Origin: Nitrospinae bacterium bin107
GTDB lineage: Bacteria > UBA8248
Direction of reading: 5' to 3'
Length of the DNA stretch: 64,000 nucleotides
Assembly: GCA_002238965.1 (NCBI GenBank)
Contig: MPNJ01000007.1
Span: 62,001-126,000 of the forward strand
Notes under the pieces: model-generated
What the model was told of the DNA's origin: nothing
Seen by the model: only the letters and a program-made list of their open reading frames with translations
The model's database searches: none
Translations under genes and position numbers: made by a program
Part shown: piece after piece, positions 1 to 6,972 of the stretch
Layout: each line of letters starts with the position of its first letter
Position numbering within the stretch: position 1 is the stretch's first letter

Positions 1-50
1 TGCTTGGGCACCTGAACCCTTTGGATTCAGACGCTCCCTGCATGTGGTTC

Positions 51-79
51 TTGACAATCATGGATTTGGTGGCTACTTT
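51..79 (+). promoter_or_regulatory. sigma70-type promoter upstream of rpmH
   Basis: A perfect -35 box TTGACA (51-56) is followed after exactly 17 bases by TACTTT (74-79). It lies about 85 bases ahead of the rpmH start and would drive the rpmH-rnpA-yidD-yidC unit. No transcript data are available; the call rests on box quality and spacing. Confidence 0.6.
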
Positions 80-163
80 ACGCTCGGCTTCTCGGGAAGC
101 CTTTTCTATTGTTTATATGGCGGTTTGCGTATCCGGCCTTTGGGCCGGCAGATGGAGTCTTTG

Positions 164-304
164 TTGAAAAGGACTTACCAGCCGAACAGAAGAAAACGGG
201 TGAAGACACACGGGTTTCGTCGCCGGATGAAGACCACTGGCGGACGCGCGATCATCAGGCGCCGCCGGGTAAAGGGCCGAAAGCGTCTCGGCGTTTCCGC
301 CTAA
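164..304 (+). CDS. rpmH: 50S ribosomal protein L34
   Basis: Encodes the short, very basic L34 protein of the large ribosomal subunit. The product starts [20 protein letters not shown], which is the family signature, and ends in an arginine/lysine-rich tail; at 46 residues it has the usual L34 length. I chose the TTG at 164 because it gives the canonical MKRTYQP start and has GGAG (154-157) six bases upstream. An in-frame ATG at 152 would add four residues. It is the first gene of the rpmH-rnpA-yidD-yidC block that typically lies near the replication origin. Identity is essentially certain; only the start is open. Confidence 0.97.
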   Translation: MKRTYQPNRRKRVKTHGFRRRMKTTGGRAIIRRRRVKGRKRLGVSA

Positions 305-348
305 GCGTCTCGCCGGGCTTGCCATTCCTCGACCGGAAGGGCGCAGGC

Positions 349-696
349 ATGGACGTTAGCCTCCCGCCGGAGCGTCGAATCCGCAAAGGGAGCGAGTTCG
401 CCGCCGTTCTCAGAAAAGGGCGCAAGCGCAGGTGTCCATTATTCACGCTGTATATCCTGCCGACTCCTTCGAGGGATCGCGCGCGGCTCGGCATTATCGC
501 GTCACGCAGGGTGGGCGGCGCCGTTCAGAGAAATCGCGCCAAGCGGCTTCTCCGCGAAGTGTTTCGGCTTCATGGCTCTCAATTACCTGCGGGAGTGGAC
601 CTTGTGGCCGTGGCGAGGAACTCGATCGCCAGGGCGAGGCTAGAGGATGTTGAAAGGGCGTTCCGCAACGCTTTCCACGGAAAAACGAATTCCTGA
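349..696 (+). CDS. rnpA: Ribonuclease P protein component
   Basis: Protein subunit of RNase P, which with its RNA subunit removes the 5' leader of pre-tRNAs. The 115-residue product has the family hallmark near residues 60-75: ASRRVGGAVQRNRAKRLLRE contains the RNR motif that contacts RNA. The N-terminal stretch PERRIRKGSEFAAVLRKGRK also matches the family. The ATG at 349 gives a normal length; the open frame runs further upstream, but that part overlaps rpmH and is not conserved. It sits between rpmH and yidD, as in most bacteria, and its 3' end overlaps the yidD frame by 50 bases. Confidence 0.95.
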   Translation: MDVSLPPERRIRKGSEFAAVLRKGRKRRCPLFTLYILPTPSRDRARLGIIASRRVGGAVQRNRAKRLLREVFRLHGSQLPAGVDLVAVARNSIARARLEDVERAFRNAFHGKTNS

Positions 697-934
697 AAGA
701 GAGATTGCTCCCATCTCCCGGGCGATCTGTGTTCTGGCAACGGTTTTGATTCGGGGGTATCAGCTCATTTTGTCTCCCGTGATGCCGGGCAGTTGCCGAT
801 TTTCACCCTCTTGTTCTTGTTATGCGCTCGAGGCGTTTCGGCGCCATGCTCCCGCGCGGGCCTTGTGGCTCACCGTGCGACGCATCGGGCGTTGCCATCC
901 ATTTCACCCCGGGGGAAACGATCCGGTTCCCTGA
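647..934 (+). CDS. yidD: YidD membrane protein insertion efficiency factor
   Basis: Small membrane-associated protein that assists YidC-dependent insertion of inner-membrane proteins. The sequence has the diagnostic blocks: an amphipathic N-terminal helix, GYQLILSPVMPGSCRFSPSC, SCYALEAFRRHA and the C-terminal RCHPFHPGGNDPVP. The cysteines near residues 51-58 are family features. At 95 residues it is slightly long, so the true start may lie downstream of the ATG at 647, which sits inside rnpA (50-base overlap); no later in-frame ATG precedes the conserved core. The next gene, yidC, begins 26 bases downstream. Confidence 0.93.
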   Translation: MLKGRSATLSTEKRIPEREIAPISRAICVLATVLIRGYQLILSPVMPGSCRFSPSCSCYALEAFRRHAPARALWLTVRRIGRCHPFHPGGNDPVP

Positions 935-960
935 GGGGTCCGGCGGAGGCGCTTTACATC

Positions 961-2604
961 ATGGAAAGAAACGCGATTATCGCCGCCGTATTATCGATGG
1001 CGATACTGATCGGCTGGCAATACCTCGTCGTAAAGCCGATGGAGGACGAGCAGGTTCAGAAGGAGAAGGTGGCCAAGGCGCGCACGGCGGCCCGGAACAA
1101 GGAGCGATCGAGCGCCGCGAGCACGCCGCTCAAAGCGCCCGCCTCTGTCGCCGGCCAGCCGTCCACACCCGCCGCTCCTTCTTCGCCGACGGCAGCCGCT
1201 CCCGGCCGGCGTGTTCGGGTGGACGTGGGCGACGCGGTGTATGAGCTGACCAACCGGGGCGCGGGCTTCTTGTCCGCGCGTCTTCTGAAATACAAACAGG
1301 GCGAGAAGAACTTCGTCCAGCTCGTGCCCCCGGGCCGTCCGGACGTGCGGCCTCTTTATTTCTGGGGCGGCCAGACGGCGCAGAAGCTCAACGAGGCCTC
1401 CTACCAGGTCGAGGGCGGCGACCTCTCGCTCTCAAGGGCGAATCCGGAAGGAACGATTCGCTTCATCTACCGCGGCGCCGACGGCCTCTCGGCGGAAAAG
1501 GCGCTCACTTTCCGCCACAACGAATACAACATCCGCACGAAAATCAGCGTCACCCGGCCCTCCGGGACCGAGGCGATGGGAGTTGTCTGGGGCCCGCGTG
1601 TGGGCGGAAGCGACGGCAACACTTATGGCGGCGTCATCGAGGGGCCGATGAGCTTCGTGGGCGATGAGCTCGAATATGACTATCCCGAGGAAGGAAAGTC
1701 CGTCACCCACGGGGAGAGCCTCAAGTGGACTTCGCTCCAGTCGAAGCACTTCATCGCGGCCCTTATCCCCCGGGGCGGTGCGGGCGGAGCGGAGATTCGC
1801 CTCCTCTCCAAGACGGACGACCTCAGCGATTACGCCGCCATCGTGCCCTTCGCGCGCGGGAAGAACGTCGATGCGGACTTCGACGTCTACGTGGGGCCCA
1901 AGGCGTTGGCCCACCTCGAAAAGCTCAAGGTCAACCTCGAGGATTCCCTGGACTACGGGATGTTCTCGTTTATCGCCAAGCCGCTCATGTCGATTCTGAG
2001 GTTTTTTCACGCGTTCGTGGGCAACTGGGGGGTTGCCATCATCCTGCTGACCATCGTGGTGAAGATCATCTTCTACCCCCTCACCCACGTCAGCATGCGC
2101 AACATGAAAGAGATGCAGAAGCTCCAGCCGCGCATCACGCAGCTGCGCGAGATTTACAAGGACGACAAGAACAGGCTCAACGAGCAGACCATGGCCTTAT
2201 ATAAGGAGCACAAGGTCAACCCGATGATGGGCTGCCTGCCGATGCTGATACAGATTCCCGTCTTCTTCGGGCTGTATGAGGCGCTCCTGGTGTCGATAGA
2301 GCTTCGCAACGCGCCCTTTTTCGGCTGGGTTCAGGACCTCTCGGTGCAGGACCCCTACCACGTGTATACGATACTCATGGGCGCGTCGATGTTCCTGCAG
2401 CAGAAGATGACGCCCACCGCGGGCGACCCCACCCAGGCTAAGATGATGATGTTCATGCCCATCGTTTTCACGGGCATGTTCATCTTCTATCCCGTGCCCG
2501 TAGGGCTTGTGATCTACTGGCTCGTGAACAACCTGCTCTCCATCGCGCAGCAATTCTACGTGAATCGCTCCGTGCAGCCGCCCAAGCTGGCCGAGGAGAA
2601 TTGA
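961..2604 (+). CDS. yidC: Membrane protein insertase YidC
   Basis: Inner-membrane insertase that places proteins into the membrane alone or with SecYEG. The 547-residue product has the Gram-negative layout: one N-terminal transmembrane helix (residues about 5-22), a low-complexity Ala/Pro linker, a large periplasmic beta domain (about 85-320), then the conserved five-helix core. Core landmarks are GNWGVAIILLTIVVKIIFYP, the cytoplasmic coiled hairpin rich in K/E, NPMMGCLPMLIQIPVFFGLY and PVGLVIYWLVNN. The ATG at 961 begins MERNAIIAAVLSMAILIGWQ, a typical YidC start. It closes the rpmH-rnpA-yidD-yidC unit. Confidence 0.97.
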   Translation: MERNAIIAAVLSMAILIGWQYLVVKPMEDEQVQKEKVAKARTAARNKERSSAASTPLKAPASVAGQPSTPAAPSSPTAAAPGRRVRVDVGDAVYELTNRGAGFLSARLLKYKQGEKNFVQLVPPGRPDVRPLYFWGGQTAQKLNEASYQVEGGDLSLSRANPEGTIRFIYRGADGLSAEKALTFRHNEYNIRTKISVTRPSGTEAMGVVWGPRVGGSDGNTYGGVIEGPMSFVGDELEYDYPEEGKSVTHGESLKWTSLQSKHFIAALIPRGGAGGAEIRLLSKTDDLSDYAAIVPFARGKNVDADFDVYVGPKALAHLEKLKVNLEDSLDYGMFSFIAKPLMSILRFFHAFVGNWGVAIILLTIVVKIIFYPLTHVSMRNMKEMQKLQPRITQLREIYKDDKNRLNEQTMALYKEHKVNPMMGCLPMLIQIPVFFGLYEALLVSIELRNAPFFGWVQDLSVQDPYHVYTILMGASMFLQQKMTPTAGDPTQAKMMMFMPIVFTGMFIFYPVPVGLVIYWLVNNLLSIAQQFYVNRSVQPPKLAEEN

Positions 2605-2688
2605 CGCGGAAAATGCGCTTTCGACTCCGGAATCAACCCGGCCTGCCAGCCAGGCGAAGTTCTCCTCGGAAGTCCTGGAGACGAGAAA

Positions 2689-3780
2689 ATGAATTTTAGC
2701 GGCGATGGCTGGGCTGACGGCGGCATGGGAGGTCCGGGCTTTCATTACTTCTCCCCCGGCGAGAATCCGGACCTGAGCCCCTTCGCGGAAATGACAGGCC
2801 GTGCGCTCAGGCGCGTCATCGAGCGCATGGACCTGGAGGTCCTCGTCCTGGCGCTTCGCGATGCGCAGCCGCGCGTGGTGGAGCGGGTGCTCAGGAACGT
2901 ATCCTCCAAGAACGCGGCTCATATTCGCGAGGAAATCGAGCGCTCGGGCTCCGGGGAGAGCGAGCGGAGCGTCGAGGCGCGCCAGATGTTGATGCAGACC
3001 GCCTACGCCATGAAACACCACGGCGACATTACATTCGACGGCCCTGCCGACGACGCCATTCCCCCGTTGGACCGGGCGCTCGAAGAGGGGCTCGCCGCGT
3101 TTCACTCTTCCGAGAGCAAGGCCGAAAATGCCGTATCGCTCATTGTCGCTCTGGCCGCGCGGGCGGAGCAGCACGGGCTGCTCTCTCTGGAACCGGCGCT
3201 CGAAAGGAGCCCGGACGGGATTTTCTCCACCGGTCTTCGAATGCTTGTGGATCAGGCGCCCTGGGATGAGGCCGAGATGATCCTCGCCCGGCAAATCGAG
3301 TCCTCCCTCGCAGCAATGGTAAGAAACAATGAGGTTGCCATTGAGGGCGCGCTGGCGATACTCGAGGGCGTAAGCGAAGGCCGCGCCCGCGCGCGACTCG
3401 TCGCTTTCCTGCCCGAGGGCGAGGCGGATTACGAACGCTTGCCCGGCGTCCGCTTTTCTCCTTCGGGCCAGGCAACGGTCGACATCATCAGCCTGTGTGT
3501 GGAACTTGCAGGCCTTGCCTCCCGCGATGAGGGCGGAGCGATTGCGGAGCGGCTCGAATGGATTCAGGAACCACTCCTCAAGACGGGGCTCAAGTGGGCG
3601 CTCGAGGGCGCCACGATAGAAGACGTCGAAAGGCTCCTCAGCCGAAAGGGGCAGACGCGCCTCGACAGAGAACGCAGAAAGCTCGAATGCCTGGCGGAGG
3701 GCTTCATGCTCATCAGAGAAGGGCACCCCGAGGACTTCATCCGTGAGGCCATCGGCGGCTATCTCGAGGATGAGGCTTGA
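2689..3780 (+). CDS. Soluble protein with FliG-C-like and two MotA-like segments
   Basis: A 363-residue cytoplasmic protein with no transmembrane segment or signal peptide. By eye, residues 39-105 match the FliG C-terminal domain: an acidic-hydrophobic helix, then LALRDAQPRVVERVLRNVSS and a following I/REEIE helix. Residues 147-225 resemble the cytoplasmic part of MotA (AARAEQHGLLSLEPALE, then a GLRMLVDQAP turn). Residues 264-350 repeat that pattern and end in ECLAEGFMLIREGHPED, like MotA's region before its last conserved block. No flagellar gene lies nearby. It sits where jag/KhpB often follows yidC, but has no Jag, KH or R3H features. Its stop overlaps the next gene's TTG start. The function is unknown; a stator- or switch-like cytoplasmic scaffold is only a guess. 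Confidence 0.7.
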   Translation: MNFSGDGWADGGMGGPGFHYFSPGENPDLSPFAEMTGRALRRVIERMDLEVLVLALRDAQPRVVERVLRNVSSKNAAHIREEIERSGSGESERSVEARQMLMQTAYAMKHHGDITFDGPADDAIPPLDRALEEGLAAFHSSESKAENAVSLIVALAARAEQHGLLSLEPALERSPDGIFSTGLRMLVDQAPWDEAEMILARQIESSLAAMVRNNEVAIEGALAILEGVSEGRARARLVAFLPEGEADYERLPGVRFSPSGQATVDIISLCVELAGLASRDEGGAIAERLEWIQEPLLKTGLKWALEGATIEDVERLLSRKGQTRLDRERRKLECLAEGFMLIREGHPEDFIREAIGGYLEDEA

Positions 3781-4373
3781 GCGAGGCCGCCGCACGCAAG
3801 CAGTGGACGCTTCCCGTCCGAAACCGCCACCTCCTGCTTACCAGGGGAAGGCGGCGGGCCATGCCGCCCGTCAAGACGTTGCGCGCTATTGGCCTTAAGC
3901 GCGGCATGCGTTTCCTGGACGTTGGCTCCGGACCCGGATACTTTGCGATTCCCGCCTGCGGCGTGGTGGGGAAATACGGCCGTGTGCTCGCCTGCGACGT
4001 TTCTCCCGTGATGATCGCCGAACTTCGGGCAGGGGCCGAAAAGCGAGGCTATTCCAACCTGACGGCGAAGCGAAACCAGGGTTCCCGAATTCCGTTTCCG
4101 GATGCTTGCGCGGACTTCGTGCTCATCGCGTTCGTGCTGCACGGGTTGGCGGACATCCAGCCTCTGCTCGCAGAATCAAGGCGCGCGATGAAAAAGGGCT
4201 CCGCCATCACGCTGGTCGACTGGCACAAGAAGCCCATGGATATGGGGCCGCCCCTCGAGGCGCGCTTCGAGCCCGAAGAGCTCGTTGCGCAGTTGCGCGA
4301 TGCAGGCTTTCGCAATCCGCGCTGGTGGGATTTCGACGGCAACACGTATTTCGCTGCCGCGGAGGGGCCCTGA
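3777..4373 (+). CDS. Class I SAM-dependent methyltransferase
   Basis: Predicted small-molecule methyltransferase of 198 residues. Motif I is FLDVGSGPGYF (residues 46-56), followed by an acidic residue at the end of strand beta2 (ACDVSPVMI, about 72-80), as in UbiE/COQ5-like enzymes. The C-terminal half has the usual DFVLIAFVLHGL and LVDWHK strands. The start is TTG at 3777, whose last bases overlap the TGA stop of the preceding gene (TTGA), suggesting translational coupling. The substrate cannot be read from the sequence. Confidence 0.82.
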   Translation: MSEAAARKQWTLPVRNRHLLLTRGRRRAMPPVKTLRAIGLKRGMRFLDVGSGPGYFAIPACGVVGKYGRVLACDVSPVMIAELRAGAEKRGYSNLTAKRNQGSRIPFPDACADFVLIAFVLHGLADIQPLLAESRRAMKKGSAITLVDWHKKPMDMGPPLEARFEPEELVAQLRDAGFRNPRWWDFDGNTYFAAAEGP

Positions 4374-4376
4374 CGG

Positions 4377-4405
4377 CTGTCAGGGCGGAGGCGATGCGCT
4401 ATAAT
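4377..4405 (+). promoter_or_regulatory. sigma70-type promoter
   Basis: CTGTCA (4377-4382) and a perfect TATAAT (4400-4405) are separated by 17 bases, immediately after the methyltransferase stop and about 95 bases before the next start. It probably transcribes the small membrane protein and the SDR pair. Confidence 0.5.
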
Positions 4406-4499
4406 CCGCCCATTGCCGGCGGGCCGTGCGGGACTTCTGCTTGAGTGGCGGCGGCGTGAGACGATGAGCGGCCCGGGCGTTTCGTCGGGAGGAGGGAAC

Positions 4500-4883
4500 A
4501 TGCGCTCGCAAGGGGGTATCCTTGTTCTGGCGGTTGCGCTCGCTCTGATGCTCAACAACCTGTATTTCGCGGTCAGCCCCAAGGCGGCCAAAGGTGTTTT
4601 TCATTGGCTTGACGCAGCCGTCATCGCCGCGCTGGTTTTCGTTCTTGTCGCGAACATTCGCGGTTTGATGAGTGGCGAAGCGGTATGGCACCGGGTCGTG
4701 GCGGCGATAGCGGCTGGCGTTCTGGTGAATTTTTACGCCTATAACTATCTGGCCAAGATGGCGGGCAGCGGGCTGGAAAGCGGGACCTTGTGGCTGGTTC
4801 TGGTGCCTTTCACGGTTCCCATGCTCGCCTATGAGGGGTTTTTGATGATTCGCACGTCCGGACGGGAGCGAGATGGAAAATAA
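4500..4883 (+). CDS. Small four-helix membrane protein, unknown function
   Basis: A 127-residue integral membrane protein. Four hydrophobic stretches are visible: about residues 7-25, 37-54, 64-82 and 93-112, with a short charged C-terminal tail. I recognise no family motif. The ATG at 4500 was chosen because GGAGGAGGGA lies just upstream; a longer frame from a TTG at 4413 lacks such a site and would put charged residues before the first helix. Its stop lies inside the next gene (11-base overlap with the SDR at 4873), so the two are probably cotranscribed. Confidence 0.7.
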   Translation: MRSQGGILVLAVALALMLNNLYFAVSPKAAKGVFHWLDAAVIAALVFVLVANIRGLMSGEAVWHRVVAAIAAGVLVNFYAYNYLAKMAGSGLESGTLWLVLVPFTVPMLAYEGFLMIRTSGRERDGK

Positions 4884-5634
4884 ATCCTCGATTCAGGGAC
4901 ACGTGGCGCTCGTCACGGCGGGTGCGGTGGGAATCGGCGAAGCGACCGCCGAGCGCTTGGCGTACGAGGGCGCGCGCGTCGCGCTGCTCGACCTCGACGA
5001 GGCGAAGGGCGAGGCCGCCGCGCGGCGGATACAAGCCGAGGGCGGGGAGGCGCGCTTCATCAATACAGACGCCACTTCGTCGAACGAGATCAAGGCGGCC
5101 GTGGAGGTGGCGCTCCACGCCTGGGGACGCATCGACATTCTCGTGAACTGCGCCGGCGGTTTCGTGGAGAATCCCGCCATCGAGGATCTGGACGAAGCGC
5201 AGTGGCGCCGCGTCGTGGACCTCAACCTGAAGAGCGTCTTCCTGTGCGCGCGCGCCGTTATGCCCTTTATGAAGAAAGCGCGCTACGGCCGCATCGTGAA
5301 CATCGCCTCCCAGGCGGGCCGTGACGCCGTCGCGGAGACGGGCCTCGCCTACGGCGCGGCCAAAGCGGGCCTGTTCGGCTTTTGCAGGCGGCTGTCGGTC
5401 GAGGCGGCGCCCCACGGCGTCACCGTGAACACGGTGGCCCCGGGCGTGGTGCTCACCCCGAGGACGGCCGTGGTCCATAAGGACAGAATACCCGAGATAG
5501 TCGCGAAAATACCGGTGGGCCGCGTGGCGGACGCCGCGGACATCGCCGACGCCGTATGGTTTCTCGCCAGACCCGAAGCGCGCTACGTTACGGGCGTGAC
5601 GCTCGACGTCAACGGCGGCAGGTACGTCCACTAG
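4873..5634 (+). CDS. Short-chain dehydrogenase/reductase (first of a tandem pair)
   Basis: NAD(P)-dependent oxidoreductase of the classical SDR family, 253 residues. Visible landmarks are the N-terminal Rossmann segment VALVTAGAVGIGEATAERLA, the NCAGG motif, the IVNIAS serine segment, the YGAAK catalytic Tyr/Lys pair and NTVAPG. Oddly, the cofactor motif reads TAGAVGIG, with alanine where the first glycine of TGxxxGIG is expected. The aspartate-rich LLDLDEA after strand beta2 favours NAD over NADP. It is followed 13 bases later by a close paralogue, suggesting duplication. The substrate is unknown. Confidence 0.9.
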   Translation: MENKSSIQGHVALVTAGAVGIGEATAERLAYEGARVALLDLDEAKGEAAARRIQAEGGEARFINTDATSSNEIKAAVEVALHAWGRIDILVNCAGGFVENPAIEDLDEAQWRRVVDLNLKSVFLCARAVMPFMKKARYGRIVNIASQAGRDAVAETGLAYGAAKAGLFGFCRRLSVEAAPHGVTVNTVAPGVVLTPRTAVVHKDRIPEIVAKIPVGRVADAADIADAVWFLARPEARYVTGVTLDVNGGRYVH

Positions 5635-5647
5635 AAAGGGAATTCAC

Positions 5648-6406
5648 GTGCATGAGCGATCCTCCATCAAAGACCACGTCGCCATCGTCACCGGCGCGAC
5701 GGACGGCATCGGCCTGGCGACGGCGATACGCTTCGCGGACGAGGGCGCGAAGGTGGCCATCCTGGGGAGAGACCCCGAGCGGGGATCGGCGGCTCTGGCC
5801 CGGGTGAGTTCGCACGGCGAGGCCATTTACGTTCAGGGCGACGCCGCGCGAAAAGAGGACATCGACCTTCTATTCGCTCGTGTGCTCGGCACCTGGGACC
5901 GCCTGGACATTCTGGTGAACTGCGCGGGCGGCTTCGTGGAAGTGTCCGACATCGAGGACCTCGACGAGGCGGAGTGGGAGAAGATCGTGGACTGGAACCT
6001 CACGAGCTGCTACCTCGCCACCCGGGCGGCGGCGGTCCCCATGAAGGAGCGCGGCTATGGCCGCATCGTGAACATATCCTCCATCTCCGCGCGCGACGCC
6101 CTGGCGAACGTATCGCTGGTGTACAGCGCCGCGAAATCCGCCATGCAGGGCTTCACGCGGCGGCTCGCGGTGGAGCTCGCCCCTCACGGCATCGCCGTGA
6201 ACGCCGTGGCCCCTGGCGTAACGCTCACCAAGCGCTTTCGCCTCATCCACCAGGAACGCGTGCCGCAGATAGTGGCGAACCTGCCCGTGGGCTTCGGCGG
6301 GGAGCCGGAGGACATCGCCGACGCGATATGGTATTTCTCCACTCCCGGTTCAGGCTACGTCACGGGCGCGACCATCGACGTCAACGGCGGCCAATATGTG
6401 AACTGA
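5648..6406 (+). CDS. Short-chain dehydrogenase/reductase (second of a tandem pair)
   Basis: Classical SDR of 252 residues, closely similar to the preceding gene. The same phrases recur: DILVNCAGGFVE, IEDLDEA, YGRIVNISS, then YSAAK and NAVAPG, ending TGATIDVNGGQYVN. Unlike its neighbour it keeps the intact TGATDGIG cofactor motif. The start is GTG at 5648, preceded by AAAGGGA; no ATG gives the conserved N-terminus. The pair probably arose by duplication and may form a heteromer or act on related substrates. Confidence 0.9.
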   Translation: MHERSSIKDHVAIVTGATDGIGLATAIRFADEGAKVAILGRDPERGSAALARVSSHGEAIYVQGDAARKEDIDLLFARVLGTWDRLDILVNCAGGFVEVSDIEDLDEAEWEKIVDWNLTSCYLATRAAAVPMKERGYGRIVNISSISARDALANVSLVYSAAKSAMQGFTRRLAVELAPHGIAVNAVAPGVTLTKRFRLIHQERVPQIVANLPVGFGGEPEDIADAIWYFSTPGSGYVTGATIDVNGGQYVN

Positions 6407-6524
6407 CGGGCGCCTTCAATCATTTCGGTTCTGAACACCTGAAATTCCGAGATTTCGCGGATTCGTGGTATCATCTGAGGTCACGAGAGTTCCAAGCCGT
6501 CTAAACACCTGAGGAGCCGTGCAA

Positions 6525-6923
6525 ATGCGATATCCCCTGCTTATGTTTGGTTTGGCCTTGCTCGCCGCCGTCCTGGTTTTGCCGCAGGCCGCGACCGCCC
6601 TGGAAGGGTGGAAGCCCTATGACGCCAAGGCGTTCGCCCAGGCCCAAAAGGATGGAAAGACGATTTTCGTAGCCGTCCACACCGACTGGTGAGGGACGTG
6701 CAGGCAGCAGGTGCCGCTGCTTCAGTCACTGGTTAAAGAGAAGGAATTCGCAACCGCCGCCGCGTTCGAGTTGGACTACGACACCCAGCGCGATTTAGCG
6801 ACGGCGCTCGGCGTTCGCTGGCAGTCGACGATCATCGTCTTCAAGGGCGCGCAGGAAAAAGGCCGCTCGACGGGCGACGTGGATATTGCGAGCATCCGGA
6901 GCCTCATGGAACGCGCGCTATAG
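6525..6923 (+). CDS. Secreted thioredoxin-like selenoprotein (in-frame TGA = Sec)
   Basis: A 132-residue thioredoxin-fold protein read through one in-frame TGA. The ATG at 6525 opens a signal peptide (MRYPLLMFGLALLAAVLVLP, probable cleavage near ATA-LEG). After FVAVHTDW the TGA (6690-6692, codon 56) is followed by G-T-C-R-Q-Q-V-P-L-L, so the active site reads W-Sec-G-T-C in place of the usual WCxxC. The same frame stays open to a TAG at 6923 and keeps thioredoxin features (a buried ELDYDTQ strand, TIIVFKG, then G and a final helix). The usual cis-proline site reads QSTI. A SECIS-like hairpin follows the TGA. Expected role: thiol-disulfide or peroxide chemistry in the periplasm. The alternative is a Cys-to-stop mutation. 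The selenium genes selA, selB, selC and selD are not in this window. Confidence 0.8.
6702..6722 (+). promoter_or_regulatory. Candidate bacterial SECIS hairpin
   Basis: Directly after the in-frame TGA (6690-6692), AGGCAGC (6702-6708) pairs with GCTGCTT (6716-6722) in a 7-bp stem with one G-U pair and a 7-base loop AGGTGCC. The conserved loop guanines (6710-6711) lie 17-18 bases past the TGA. This agrees with the known spacing and loop type of bacterial SECIS elements, which recruit SelB. It lies inside the coding region, as bacterial elements do. Confidence 0.7.
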
Positions 6924-6943
6924 AACGGGCGTTCCGGCGCATC

Positions 6944-6967
6944 AAGGGCCCGCTTCGGCGGGCCTTT
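6944..6967. terminator. Terminator between convergent genes
   Basis: GGCCCGC-TTCG-GCGGGCC forms a 7-bp GC stem with a stable TTCG tetraloop, followed by CTTT. It lies in the 49-base gap between the selenoprotein gene and the convergent CapA-like gene and could stop transcription from the left. The T tract is short. Confidence 0.65.
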
Positions 6968-6972
6968 GCGTC

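Noticed and set aside
2197-3795. A 532-residue frame on the minus strand across yidC and the next gene
   Set aside because: It overlaps two genes with clear protein matches and has low-complexity His/Arg/Glu composition typical of antisense shadows in GC-rich DNA.
6690-6692. In-frame TGA as a simple nonsense mutation of the thioredoxin-like gene
   Set aside because: A random stop would not be expected exactly at the first active-site Cys with a SECIS-like hairpin at the right distance and undamaged sequence on both sides. It cannot be fully excluded without sel genes.
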